64,000 nucleotides of DNA, taken from assembly GCF_009646115.1 (NCBI RefSeq), contig NZ_CP045722.1, forward strand, positions 62,001-126,000, read 5' to 3'. Shown piece after piece: positions 1 through 9,158 of the stretch. The stretch comes from Pantoea eucalypti (GTDB lineage Bacteria; Pseudomonadota; Gammaproteobacteria; Enterobacterales; Enterobacteriaceae). Position 1 is the first letter of the stretch; each line of letters starts with the position of its first letter. Made by a program: the position numbers and the translations under genes. The notes beneath the pieces are model-generated. The model searched no databases. It was not told where the DNA came from and was given only the letters and a program-made list of their open reading frames with translations.

Positions 1-160
1 ATCAAACTGGAAAACCTGATGTGATTCAGAAAATTAGTTATGCGCATAATACTTATTATGTTAAATAATATTGTTCGATGTATATGTCCTTAGTGACACA
101 TTTAAATCACCTTCCATGGTGCGATGTCTTTCAAGTCAGAAAATATAATGAAAGAAATAA

Positions 161-1687
161 TCAGTCATCAGACAGTAAATCTTCAACATCTTTAAAGTCA
201 CCAAGAGCGGACGTTAATAGCTCTATAATTTCAGATGATATTTGTTCAGCACTTAAAGTAAGTGAAGAATCTGAAAGATCATTATTAATCCAAAAAATAT
301 CTAAATTTGTTCTTTCCCTAGACATAATTTCATCATAAGTGAACTCTCGCCACCTGCCACTTGGCCCCATCGACCCATCATCAGATTGGGATGCACTCCA
401 GTTTGCAATTCTTGATCTGTAATCAGATGGTTTATACAAAGTGATGAACTCTTCAAAATCATTCCATGTTAATTTATTTTTTCTTAGTGTTTTATGAATA
501 TTTGTCCTTAGATCATATATCCAAACAGACTTGGTTCCAGGCTTTAATCCGGGCTTACATGCGTCAAAGAAAATGACATTTGCGGTAACGCCTTGAGCAT
601 AAAATATGCCACTTGGCAAGCGTAATATTGTGTGTAAATTGAACTTATCTAATAATTTCTTTCTGATTATCTCACCAGGTCCGCCTTCAAATAGCACATT
701 ATCTGGAACAATAACTGCAGCTCTACCTTCCACTTTCAGCATGTTTGCAATATGTTGGATAAAATTCAACTGTTTGTTTGAAGTTGTTGTCCAGAAGTCA
801 TCACGATTATAGAATGATTTATCCTTTTGAGATTTATTCTCCATAATGTTGGTAAAAGTCAAACTGCTTTTTTTACCAAAAGGTGGATTGGCAAGAACTA
901 TATCAACTTTACTCTTAGGTCTATTCAATAATGCATCAGTGTTAGAAATTGGAAAGCTATTTAGGTTTATACCATTCAAATATAAATTCATCGCACACAA
1001 TCGTGTAACTGAATGAGAAATATCATTGCCAGTGAAGGTATGATTGTTTATAAAATTTGTTTCTTTATCGCTAAGAATTTTTGGTTTTCTTAACCCCGAC
1101 TTCCTGTCAATATCATTCAACAGAAAGTCATGTGCAACAATTAAAAAACCACCCGTCCCACATGCTGGATCAGAAATTGACTCATTAGGTTTAGGTTTAA
1201 TTACATCAACAATGGCTTCAATTATTGGTCTAGGAGTGAAGTATTGTCCAGCTCCTTTTTTTTCGCTTTCAGCAGACCGCTGCAATAAACCTTCATAAAT
1301 AGCACCTTTAATATCGAAGCTTAGAGAAGACCAAGATTCCTTATCAATGAGGTTAATTAACTTCCTAAGGTTGGCTTCATCTCTGATTTTGTTTTCAGCA
1401 TTTTTAAAAATAACCCCTATACTTCCTTTTTCACCACTTAATTTTTTTAGAGATTCTGAGTAGTAATTAATAATACTGTTTTTATCACAGTCTAATAGAC
1501 AACCCCAGACGTCTACGACCTCAACATTTAAGCCAGGCGTAGATTCATTGATAGCTGAAGCCATTTTAAGAAATATAAGGAAAGTTAGCTGTTCTACATA
1601 GTCACCATAGCCTATCCCCTCATCTCTTAAGACATGCGCATAGTTCCAAACGCGATTGACAATGTCTGTTGTACTGATATTAGTCAT
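161..1687 (-). CDS. Type I restriction-modification DNA methylase subunit (HsdM-like N6-adenine methylase)
   Basis: Predicted adenine-N6 methyltransferase of 508 residues that would modify the site chosen by the HsdS-like protein of the same operon. The HsdM-type helical N-terminus runs over residues 1-130. It is followed by GQYFTPRPI (about 147-155), the SAM-binding motif DPACGTGGF (173-181) and the catalytic NPPF (267-270). I chose ATG at 1687, one base after the stop of the upstream nuclease gene. The longer frame would need a TTG at 1702. It is the last of four overlapping genes and there is no visible terminator before the window edge. Low GC suggests horizontal transfer. The enzyme class is certain; whether an hsdR lies beyond the left edge cannot be seen. 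Confidence 0.93.
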   Translation of the reverse strand: MTNISTTDIVNRVWNYAHVLRDEGIGYGDYVEQLTFLIFLKMASAINESTPGLNVEVVDVWGCLLDCDKNSIINYYSESLKKLSGEKGSIGVIFKNAENKIRDEANLRKLINLIDKESWSSLSFDIKGAIYEGLLQRSAESEKKGAGQYFTPRPIIEAIVDVIKPKPNESISDPACGTGGFLIVAHDFLLNDIDRKSGLRKPKILSDKETNFINNHTFTGNDISHSVTRLCAMNLYLNGINLNSFPISNTDALLNRPKSKVDIVLANPPFGKKSSLTFTNIMENKSQKDKSFYNRDDFWTTTSNKQLNFIQHIANMLKVEGRAAVIVPDNVLFEGGPGEIIRKKLLDKFNLHTILRLPSGIFYAQGVTANVIFFDACKPGLKPGTKSVWIYDLRTNIHKTLRKNKLTWNDFEEFITLYKPSDYRSRIANWSASQSDDGSMGPSGRWREFTYDEIMSRERTNLDIFWINNDLSDSSLTLSAEQISSEIIELLTSALGDFKDVEDLLSDD

Positions 1688-1688
1688 T

Positions 1689-2606
1689 TTATTCTCTATC
1701 AAGTATTGTTTTTACCCACGGTTCATGGTAATGCTGCCTCAAGTACAATTTCGCTGCAGTAATAAATTTAGAATCTGGCCATGTGAAACGTATCAACTTT
1801 ATTATTTCTTTTATATTGGTCGTAATTTGCTCAGAGCTGACTTGGTGGCCATTTTTAAATGATTCATTTGTGCTCGCAACTAACTGGTCGATTCGTTGCC
1901 TTATAGCTTGGCGTGCCATTTTAGTAGGCTTATGATTTAAATGATACTTTTCTATAGATTCTTTGGCTCTCAAATAATCTTCTGAATTTTCATCATTACT
2001 ATTAGGACATGCCTGACCATTTTTGTCAAAGGTGAGCAAACTGTAATCATTCTGATTAGTAGGATCGAGAAGTTTAGGACGTTCTCTGTTTACATCCGTT
2101 TTACATGTGTTCCAATGTGGAGGAGTGATTATAGGGAAGTGATCTTGTTTCCCTCCAGCAGTTTTAACGTCTACCCTTCTAGAGTTACAATAAGTACAAC
2201 AAAACCTGTAGTTTCTCCACTCAAATGCTAACCACCAATAACCAGGGTGATCTGGGCACTCCGCTACTGAATTTTTAGGTCTAAAATGATCAATTGGTTT
2301 ATCTGACCTCAGTTCATTTGTCTCGCAATACCAACATTTTCCGTTCGATATTTTTGACATTTGTTCGCCTAACTGAGACCACACATCACTCTTAGCAGAG
2401 ATTGCCCTTTTACGAGCATTAGTCTTTGCAGTCTCCAACTCGGCATTTAATCTATTAATATCCCAAGCTTCTCTAACTGACTTTTGAAGGGTTTTTTGTT
2501 CTGCCTCATTTATTTTTTTGTTTACATAAACCCATGCATTGTCAACAGTCTTCTCCCAGTCGTCAGGCAGATTAAGTTCTAATTCATCAAGTTCGATATA
2601 GCGCAT
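1689..2606 (-). CDS. HNH endonuclease of the PtuB / TIGR02646 type (Septu-like)
   Basis: A 305-residue putative DNA nuclease. A cysteine pair CWYC (91-94), then DHFRPK (106-111) carrying the HNH histidine, then YWWLAFEWRNY and CC-x2-C-N (136-141) form the zinc-bound HNH layout. This is typical of PtuB, the nuclease of Septu and of the retron-Ec78 effector pair. The N-terminal 80 residues are helical and charged. Its ATG at 2604-2606 shares one base with the stop of the ATPase gene, so the two are translationally coupled as in ptuAB. The position between an ATPase and a methylase suggests it acts as the cutting subunit; that is inference. The family call is strong, while the target (DNA or RNA) is unknown. 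Confidence 0.85.
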   Translation of the reverse strand: MRYIELDELELNLPDDWEKTVDNAWVYVNKKINEAEQKTLQKSVREAWDINRLNAELETAKTNARKRAISAKSDVWSQLGEQMSKISNGKCWYCETNELRSDKPIDHFRPKNSVAECPDHPGYWWLAFEWRNYRFCCTYCNSRRVDVKTAGGKQDHFPIITPPHWNTCKTDVNRERPKLLDPTNQNDYSLLTFDKNGQACPNSNDENSEDYLRAKESIEKYHLNHKPTKMARQAIRQRIDQLVASTNESFKNGHQVSSEQITTNIKEIIKLIRFTWPDSKFITAAKLYLRQHYHEPWVKTILDRE

Positions 2607-4246
2607 TATTTTTTACCATCTTCTTCGTCAAGTTGTGATAGTATATCATCGGTCATTCTAGCTAATTCTTCACGGTCACTGTCTGTTAGGAATGTATTGG
2701 TATTTAACTTATCACCATGTTTACGTGACCATGCTTTGACGAAGGCAGAAAAGTATGGGTCTGAGTAGGATTCAAGAAAACCTAGCTCAGACAGTTGTGA
2801 TTGGAGGGATTCAAATCGCTCTTCTTGTTTCTGAGTTCTATTTTCAGAGGCTAACAATACTGCATGTTCATCAAGTTTTTCCAAAGTTTCAACATCAACA
2901 TCAGATCTTAGACCAAACATATCACTCATTAAAATCCCCGAAAACCCCATTCCTTTGGGTTCATATAGAGGGGTTGAAGAATAAACCTTCAAACTCTCTT
3001 CATCTCTTTTCATAATTTGAATTTGAGATTTTTTTAAAGTAGAAATCACTATTGGGTCATGTGTAGCTAAGACAATATGGCTATTTTCTACAGCGCCATT
3101 AGTGTTTAGGCCATCATCAAGTTTAAATCCTGCAATTTCTTTTAAATATCTAATGTATTCCATGCTCCAAGCTGGATTTAAATGTGTATCAGGCTCATCG
3201 AGTAAAAATAAAGATTCATCATCACGAGTAAAACGGAGAAGGCCCAGCACTGTCAATAACTGTTGCTCACCTTCACTTAACTCTCTAAAAGTAAGCGTTT
3301 CGTTCGTTCCGTTTTTATTTTTTACCTTTACCTTAATCCTTACTTCATGAACTAAATTTGAAAAATATATACTTTCAAGTAATTTAAAAAAGTCCTTTTC
3401 AGTAGTGCAGTTTCCAACATCTTTTAAAGCATTTAAATCTTTTAAATAAAGGAATAATGCCTCCATATTATCCGGCTTGCGCTTCATTGGATGTGGGATT
3501 GGAATTGTTTTATACATCGGAGCTAATGATGCGTTATAAAGTCTATCCAAGAATGGTCTAACTACACCAGTAGCGTTCCAAAAACGCGGGTCACCTTCTT
3601 TACTCGTCCAATCTGGCTTATTAAGTACAAAAAGAACAGATTCAATTTCTTCAATAAAAAGTTTTTCTTTTAAAAATTCATTTACTTTATTATCGTCACC
3701 CAAGAAAAATGCAAGAAGTACAAAATTGCTATGTACTTTTTGAGCATAAAATAGAGGGCGTAAAGGCAAAGTTTTTTCATCTAATCCATATTTATTTGGA
3801 TATAGCAATTGGTCACGAAATTTACGCTGGTGCTCATAGAAATGCATTGCCAATCTATCGCTAGGGCCAGAATAATATCCGAAAACATTCGATGGCAGGT
3901 ATTTTCTACTTGTTTCTTTGAAGAATGAATTTGAGTTTTTAAGGATATTGTTCTTAAGGTTGCCTTTTTCAAAGACTTCAATCTTATATTGTTCTTTTTT
4001 TATGCTTGTTTCTTTTGCATCAATTTTAATGACATAATTTCTGCAAGAATATTCAATTCGATAGGAAAAGGTTGGTTCTTTTCGTAAATCAAGCGAGCTG
4101 AAAATTATTACAAGTGCTTCAATTATATTTGACTTTCCAGAGCCATTCCACCCAATAATAACTGTGACCAATTCGTCTTGCTCAAAATCGACCAACACAT
4201 CCTTCAGGTTTTTAAATTCACTAATCCACAATTTATCAAGTTTCAT
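2606..4246 (-). CDS. PtuA-like AAA/ABC-type ATPase (Septu-like)
   Basis: A 546-residue ATPase of the SMC/ABC head type. Walker A is GWNGSGKS (32-39), the ABC signature-like LSEGEQQ lies at 323-329, and Walker B LFLLDEP (346-352) is followed by a D-loop region HLNPAW. A LATHDP motif serves as the switch histidine. These features match the overcoming-lysogenization/PtuA class, which pairs with PtuB HNH nucleases. The start ATG overlaps the hsdS-like stop by four bases and its stop overlaps the nuclease start, so the three are co-translated. In Septu, PtuA assembles and controls PtuB; the same role is inferred here. A RecF-like repair ATPase is a less likely alternative because of the HNH partner. 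Confidence 0.85.
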   Translation of the reverse strand: MKLDKLWISEFKNLKDVLVDFEQDELVTVIIGWNGSGKSNIIEALVIIFSSLDLRKEPTFSYRIEYSCRNYVIKIDAKETSIKKEQYKIEVFEKGNLKNNILKNSNSFFKETSRKYLPSNVFGYYSGPSDRLAMHFYEHQRKFRDQLLYPNKYGLDEKTLPLRPLFYAQKVHSNFVLLAFFLGDDNKVNEFLKEKLFIEEIESVLFVLNKPDWTSKEGDPRFWNATGVVRPFLDRLYNASLAPMYKTIPIPHPMKRKPDNMEALFLYLKDLNALKDVGNCTTEKDFFKLLESIYFSNLVHEVRIKVKVKNKNGTNETLTFRELSEGEQQLLTVLGLLRFTRDDESLFLLDEPDTHLNPAWSMEYIRYLKEIAGFKLDDGLNTNGAVENSHIVLATHDPIVISTLKKSQIQIMKRDEESLKVYSSTPLYEPKGMGFSGILMSDMFGLRSDVDVETLEKLDEHAVLLASENRTQKQEERFESLQSQLSELGFLESYSDPYFSAFVKAWSRKHGDKLNTNTFLTDSDREELARMTDDILSQLDEEDGKK

Positions 4247-5859
4247 ATTTTATCCTTAGAAATCAAAAAGTCTCCATTTTCATCTCGCAAATATTCAATT
4301 TTGCCGCTATCGACTAAGAGCTTCAATTCTTCATAAAACTCTTCAATCGATAAAATACTTAATGTTTCTTGATATTTTGAAATTGAAAATAGCTCTTCAA
4401 CTGTTGTCAATTTCCCCCGCTCGTTTAATAGATCAAATAAACTCAAGTTTTTCATACCCTTAATCTCAACCCTGTTTTGGGTAATTTCTATCTCCTTCAC
4501 CTTCTTTTCAAATTCTGCGTCATGGCTCAATTCTTTATTTTTATTATTTTTTATTTCGTAAATGGCCGTGCCAGATATTAACTTGCCAGTCACCGCCTTT
4601 TTTAAAATTTCACACTTTAACTTTGATGATAAAAATTTTTTTTCAATTATTTTTTCTTTGATTTTTTCTATCCGAAAAAGCTTTTCCTTTATTAATTCGG
4701 ATATTTTTTCCGCTTCATCAATTGGTGGTAGTGGAACAAGGAATTTTGATACTTTGCTTATGCTCAAAGTATACAGTCCGGAGGTTGAGCTAGAATCTCT
4801 TTCGATCTGTTCTCTACCTTTTGTAGACATAAACCAATAAATAAGAAACATCGATAATTGCGATTTTTTAATGCGTACTTTAATAATATGATTTTGGTGT
4901 GCGCATGGTCTTATAGAATCATCCCATAATGCCATGCGTCCAATTTGGTCTGCACTGCCATTACCCTCCACAATAAGTAAATCATTTTTTTGGAGTAATA
5001 CTCTAGTTAGTTCGGAATCAGACACTCCAATACTATGAACATCATCCAACCTGAGCTCATTTGAATAAACATTAGCAACCCTGAGATAAGGAATGCTTAA
5101 TTTGTAACTCTCTCTCTTTTTGCTTTTTGTTAAGCCACCACTTACTTCACCAATCGAACTTAACTTTGTCCATTTCCAACCCTCTGGCAGAGCACCATTT
5201 CGTTCGTTGTTAGGTAGTTCACATTTATAAATACCGAGGGTGTAACTGTTCAATATTAATTTCTTGTATTCTTCTAGCTTAGTTAGGGCTAATTCAGACT
5301 TGCCAGTACCCCTATCAATTTTTTCATACAGCTCATCTATTTTATCTGAGATTATTTTTTGAATTTCAAGCGGTGGCTGAGGAAGTGGAATTTGAGCTAA
5401 AGATTTAGATGAAAGATGTTTTACTGTCACCGAAGAAGTTTCAGCATTAATAGCATCTAAATATGGTTGAAGCACATAGAAGAAAAATTTTTTATTATAT
5501 TTTTCCTCATCAACTGAAATTTTACATACTCTCTGGTTTAGTAATGATGTAGGGCCACCCCATATAGCTACTTTAAAATCACCATCCATGCCTATTAAAA
5601 TGTCACCACTGAAAATTAAATATTTTTCATCATATTCCCCAACGTAATAGGTTGTGTTTTCATTATTTGTTATGTCTCTAATTCTAATTAATGGGATGCC
5701 CGACTGATATTTAGTTGAAAATAAGCTTGACTTAAATGCATATCCATTTGTAATGGATGATACATCACCAAGTTTAACCCGGTTCCATGATGAATGGATT
5801 GATAAAAGTTCATTGTTCGAATCCTGAACTATATTTTCAGGTCTTTTTGTAAGAGCCAT
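4243..5859 (-). CDS. Type I restriction-modification specificity subunit (HsdS-like)
   Basis: A 538-residue DNA-recognition subunit with two target-recognition domains. TRD1 (about 27-190, starting WNRVKLGDVSSITNG) and TRD2 (about 225-400, GWKWTKLSSIGEVSGG) are each followed by a conserved coil, SDKIDELYEKID and ELIKEKLFRIEKIK. Residues about 440-538 form a C-terminal extension with a winged-helix-like pattern (LFDLLNERGKLTTVEEL), beyond the usual HsdS end. ATG at 5859 has AGGA seven bases upstream. It is the first gene of the operon and probably gives the methylase, and perhaps the whole complex, its site specificity. Strongly AT-rich coding sequence points to acquisition by transfer. Confidence 0.92.
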   Translation of the reverse strand: MALTKRPENIVQDSNNELLSIHSSWNRVKLGDVSSITNGYAFKSSLFSTKYQSGIPLIRIRDITNNENTTYYVGEYDEKYLIFSGDILIGMDGDFKVAIWGGPTSLLNQRVCKISVDEEKYNKKFFFYVLQPYLDAINAETSSVTVKHLSSKSLAQIPLPQPPLEIQKIISDKIDELYEKIDRGTGKSELALTKLEEYKKLILNSYTLGIYKCELPNNERNGALPEGWKWTKLSSIGEVSGGLTKSKKRESYKLSIPYLRVANVYSNELRLDDVHSIGVSDSELTRVLLQKNDLLIVEGNGSADQIGRMALWDDSIRPCAHQNHIIKVRIKKSQLSMFLIYWFMSTKGREQIERDSSSTSGLYTLSISKVSKFLVPLPPIDEAEKISELIKEKLFRIEKIKEKIIEKKFLSSKLKCEILKKAVTGKLISGTAIYEIKNNKNKELSHDAEFEKKVKEIEITQNRVEIKGMKNLSLFDLLNERGKLTTVEELFSISKYQETLSILSIEEFYEELKLLVDSGKIEYLRDENGDFLISKDKI

Positions 5860-6335
5860 CTACATTCCTATTTTTTAACTTGCTAATGACTTAATTAATC
5901 ACTAAAGCCATTACAATTCTTTAAAATCAATCTCAAGATCAGAGTAAGCTATCATTATACAGACTAGTACATTCTTTCTTAAAATATTAATTCTATAACT
6001 TAAATGTATAGATATTGTACTTAAATCTTATTTTATTTTGATTTTTAAGCTAACTTTAAACTAAAACCTAAACAGTCTATAGTTATGCCTGATTACCATC
6101 AAGCTTAGCACTCTGACTCAGTCACTTAAAGCAGTCAGAGTGCAATTATAACTTCATTTATCAATAATCCTTACAAACTCTGATTGCCTCATATCTCTCT
6201 CGTGCCAAAGACTGTTACTTTCCGCAAACCTTATATAATTATACTTACATAAGGCCAAACAGGGTCTCAAAGCCATCGCCCCACCGGAGCGGAACCCCGC
6301 CCACTCTGCACCAAAAGCCGCACTTGCGGCTTTTT
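5860..6335. other. Intergenic region with the AT-rich to GC-rich island boundary
   Basis: No gene seen. 5860-6240 is very AT-rich and must contain the promoter of the leftward hsdS operon. A convincing -35/-10 pair could not be picked because of the base composition. From about 6250 the composition turns GC-rich, with a small inverted repeat GCGG/CCGC near 6291-6302 and a sequence ending CTGCACCA that resembles a tRNA 3' end but does not fold as one. This is a plausible edge of the island. Confidence 0.5.
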
Positions 6336-6337
6336 TT
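6317..6337. terminator. Rho-independent terminator-like hairpin
   Basis: GCCGC (6317-6321), loop ACTT, GCGGC (6326-6330). On the plus strand seven T follow. On the minus strand it lies just beyond the stop of the FRG gene and is followed by TTTT, so it probably ends that transcript. Confidence 0.65.
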
Positions 6338-7739
6338 ATTTCACCCGGTTCAGGATCTCTTCGCCTTTCGTCCGGCGGGCAATTTCTCTCGCCGTCTCTT
6401 CAATGCCGGGGTAAATGGTGCTGGGCTTGATGTTGAGCCGGCTGAGCTCCTGCAGGATCGCCTTCTTATTGCTGACGTATATGCGCTTAACTGTTAGGCC
6501 GCTGTGCCCGGTATCCGGCAGCACGGCCTCATGCCCGAACAGCAGAAACGCGCCGGACTGAGAGGAGATCCGCTGGTTGGCAATCCTGCCGCGGACAAAC
6601 AGGATGCGGCTCAAATCACCCGGTCGAATGGCGTTTTCAAAGTACGGTTTTTCCGCCCGGATAAAATGAATGAGCCTTTTCATCTCTGGCGATTCTTCTC
6701 CTCGCTCATTTAGGGGGACGTCCGTTTCAGGTATGACCTTATTTTTATCTTCCATATTAAGCAGGGACAGGTTAGCGATGCTGCTGACGGTGTCAGAATT
6801 ATAAAATTTGATGTCATCCGTCCGGACGGAAAAAATTTTCACATCCCCGACCTTCTCATCTTCCTCGTTTTTATCGAGCATGTCTGCGCAGCAGAAATAG
6901 AGGGCGACAAGCGGATTGGCCGTGACGTCCAGCAGCCGCGTAGGCAGGCCGTAGTGCTGCATGCGGACCAGCTTATCGAGCATGAAATGGTCCTGATAAA
7001 ACTCGGACGGATGAGCAGTCAGAATCTCGTTAATCATGTGCCTTTCTTTAAACCTGTACAACGGCACGGCATCTTCTTCGCGGAACAGGGATGGTTCAAG
7101 CTTATATTTAAAATTACTGTGCCCCCGGTAAAACACCTCATGACCATCCTGTGCCTGAAATTCGTCAATTTTCTGCAGAAACTTCTCAACTGACGTCACG
7201 CTCTCTTCACGCTCTGTCACTCCTGGAAGCGACGGGGCTGGAGGAGGCAGTGGCGGGACCAGAACTGGTCCTTGCGGGCGGGGAACCGGGATTGTTAACC
7301 CGAAAGCGTGCATGACCTCAGGAAGGCTAACATCTTTGATAGCCCAGTGGGTTCGTTGTGCTTCAAACTGATGATAGAAGAAGCGGTCGGCCAGCGCTTT
7401 GTAGTTATCAACGATCACTCTCCCGAAATCATAGTGTATGCGCGCTGCATATTCTAAATTTTTCCCGCTGACTCTAATGCTTTCAATCATGGCCACCCGG
7501 ACATTGGAATACAGGTGTGAACGCCCGTCCTGGTGTTGCTCATTATCGAACTCGGTCATCAGCACGCAGGGAATGAGTTTCAGGTTTGCGAGGACCTTTT
7601 CATTTACCTCTCTGAAGACGACCGAGAGCGATTCACTTGTGTATTCCAGATAGCGGCTCAGGGGCATCGAGCTATGGGCAAGTTCGCCCACTGGAACCAT
7701 CCAGTCATCATCATTGGACTTAATTATCAGATTGATCAT
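6336..7739 (-). CDS. FRG-domain protein
   Basis: A 467-residue cytoplasmic protein with a central FRG domain (about 184-285): FYRGHSNF (203-210) supplies the F-R-G motif, followed by LEPSLFR and MQHYGLPTRLLDVTANP (260-276). An unrecognised 150-residue N-terminus is joined by a proline-rich linker (about 152-173). The start was moved to ATG at 7739 because AAGGGA lies at the right distance. The longer frame would use TTG at 7763 without a binding site. FRG domains occur in many accessory and defence-associated loci, but their biochemical role is not settled. It sits at the edge of the restriction island in the same orientation, with GC content nearer the host, so it may or may not belong to it. 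Confidence 0.8.
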   Translation of the reverse strand: MINLIIKSNDDDWMVPVGELAHSSMPLSRYLEYTSESLSVVFREVNEKVLANLKLIPCVLMTEFDNEQHQDGRSHLYSNVRVAMIESIRVSGKNLEYAARIHYDFGRVIVDNYKALADRFFYHQFEAQRTHWAIKDVSLPEVMHAFGLTIPVPRPQGPVLVPPLPPPAPSLPGVTEREESVTSVEKFLQKIDEFQAQDGHEVFYRGHSNFKYKLEPSLFREEDAVPLYRFKERHMINEILTAHPSEFYQDHFMLDKLVRMQHYGLPTRLLDVTANPLVALYFCCADMLDKNEEDEKVGDVKIFSVRTDDIKFYNSDTVSSIANLSLLNMEDKNKVIPETDVPLNERGEESPEMKRLIHFIRAEKPYFENAIRPGDLSRILFVRGRIANQRISSQSGAFLLFGHEAVLPDTGHSGLTVKRIYVSNKKAILQELSRLNIKPSTIYPGIEETAREIARRTKGEEILNRVK

Positions 7740-8112
7740 GGAGCTTCCCTTCAGGTTCATCAATGAGAAAATGTTGAGATAACTTTATTCTTTTGTAGGC
7801 ATCAGTTAAAGGGAAACCGCTCTTGCTGCGTCCGTTTCTGATTGACTGGCACTGTTGGCCAGCAACTCTTTCACGGACTCTGAGCAGAGCTCAGTGCATC
7901 TGATTTTGATTGCATTTCATTCCCATTAGACAATCTTAAAGCACATCAAAAAAACATTAAATCCATGTAGAGGTACACCGGATTTGCCGTCAGACCCTAA
8001 CCGGTTAATCCTTTCTCGTAATTTCCGCAGAATCCGCCGCCGGCATATAAAGGGCAAGCAGACATAATCACCGACTTCAATTCGCTCAACCCAAACTACG
8101 CCCGGCCCTTAC
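7740..8112. other. Intergenic region, no gene seen
   Basis: About 370 bases between the FRG gene and the SsuA-like gene, both leftward. It should hold the FRG promoter near 7760-7830. No open frame with a ribosome binding site and no clear terminator for the SsuA-like gene was found. Confidence 0.4.
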
Positions 8113-9063
8113 TTACTTCTTATCCAGCGACCAGGTCGCGCTGCGGATATCCACCTTCACCGGCAACAGACCAATCCGGGTAAAGGTATCCGCCAGTGCC
8201 TGCTGCTGCGTAAAGACTTCAGGCGTCATCCGCTCTGCACCAAACGGCATCCTTGCCAGCGCCTGCTGCCAGATCGGCTGGGGCAGACCGGTTGAGGAGG
8301 ACATGATTTTAGCCGCCTCTTCATGATGCTGATTGGCCCACGAGCTCAGCGTGTCCAGCTCATCCACCACCTGAGCGGCGATTTGAGGATAAGTATCTGC
8401 GAACTTGCGACTGGCAAGATAGAAGGTGTAGTGCGGCACCAGTCCCTCGGCATTTTTAATCAGCCGGGCTTTAGCGGTGGTTTCCACTTCGGCGTAGTAA
8501 GGATCCCAGATGACCCAGGCATCCACCGCGCCACGCTGGAAGGCCGCGCGCGCATCGGCAGGCGGCAGATAGACGGGTGTAATGTCCTTGTAGCTCAGCC
8601 CTGCCTTCTCCAGCGCCGTGACCAACAAATAGTTAACGTCAGAGCCTTTATTCAGCGCCACCCGCTTGCCTTTAAGATCCGCCACGCTTTTAATCGGGGA
8701 GTCTGCAGGCACCACAATCGCTTCGGTTTTAGGGTTAGCTGGCGAGTGTCCCAGATAAACCAGATCGGCCTGTGCGGCCTGGGCAAATGTCGGTGGCGCA
8801 TCGCCGGTGGCAGCCAGATCGATACTGCCGATGTTTAAGCCCTCCAGCATCTGCGGCCCGGCTGGGAATTCAATCCAGTGCACCGCAATCCCCTGCTTCT
8901 TAAATTCCTGATCCAGCGTGCCGCGATACTTCAGCAGCGCGAAGATATTGGCTTTTTGAAAACCGATATTCACTGTATCGGGTTTCTCTGCAGCTGCCCG
9001 GGCGTTAAATGCAAAACCCGCCTGGGCGGCAATAATCATTGCGCTGAATAAAACTTTTTTCAT
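8113..9063 (-). CDS. SsuA-like aliphatic sulfonate ABC transporter substrate-binding protein
   Basis: A 316-residue periplasmic protein with a Sec signal peptide (MKKVLFSAMIIAAQAGFAFN, cut near ARAAAE). The mature NMT1/SsuA fold shows IGFQKANI, EFPAGPQMLEGL, ATGDAPPTFAQA, LKGKRVALNKGSDVNYLL and VDAWVIWDPYYAE, all characteristic of sulfonate/taurine binding proteins. AGGA lies eight bases before the ATG. No permease or ATPase gene is next to it, so it must use an ssuBC elsewhere or act otherwise. It is co-oriented with, and paralogous to the C-terminus of, the activator gene upstream, which fits a shared organosulfur ligand. The family is sure; the exact ligand is unknown. Confidence 0.9.
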   Translation of the reverse strand: MKKVLFSAMIIAAQAGFAFNARAAAEKPDTVNIGFQKANIFALLKYRGTLDQEFKKQGIAVHWIEFPAGPQMLEGLNIGSIDLAATGDAPPTFAQAAQADLVYLGHSPANPKTEAIVVPADSPIKSVADLKGKRVALNKGSDVNYLLVTALEKAGLSYKDITPVYLPPADARAAFQRGAVDAWVIWDPYYAEVETTAKARLIKNAEGLVPHYTFYLASRKFADTYPQIAAQVVDELDTLSSWANQHHEEAAKIMSSSTGLPQPIWQQALARMPFGAERMTPEVFTQQQALADTFTRIGLLPVKVDIRSATWSLDKK

Positions 9064-9158
9064 TTCTCATTCCTGAGTTTGTTTGTTGTCAGCGCAACAT
9101 AACAAACGCGGATTGAAGCGCTTAGCGAGGAAATGTTCGATGCTTAGCTAAAAAAACG

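Noticed and set aside
6250..6313. tRNA-like 3' end (sequence ending CTGCACCA)
   Set aside because: No T-loop consensus or acceptor/anticodon pairing could be formed upstream.
8323..8838. 171-codon rightward frame
   Set aside because: Lies entirely opposite the SsuA-like gene, has no family resemblance and its composition reflects the antisense of a GC-rich gene.
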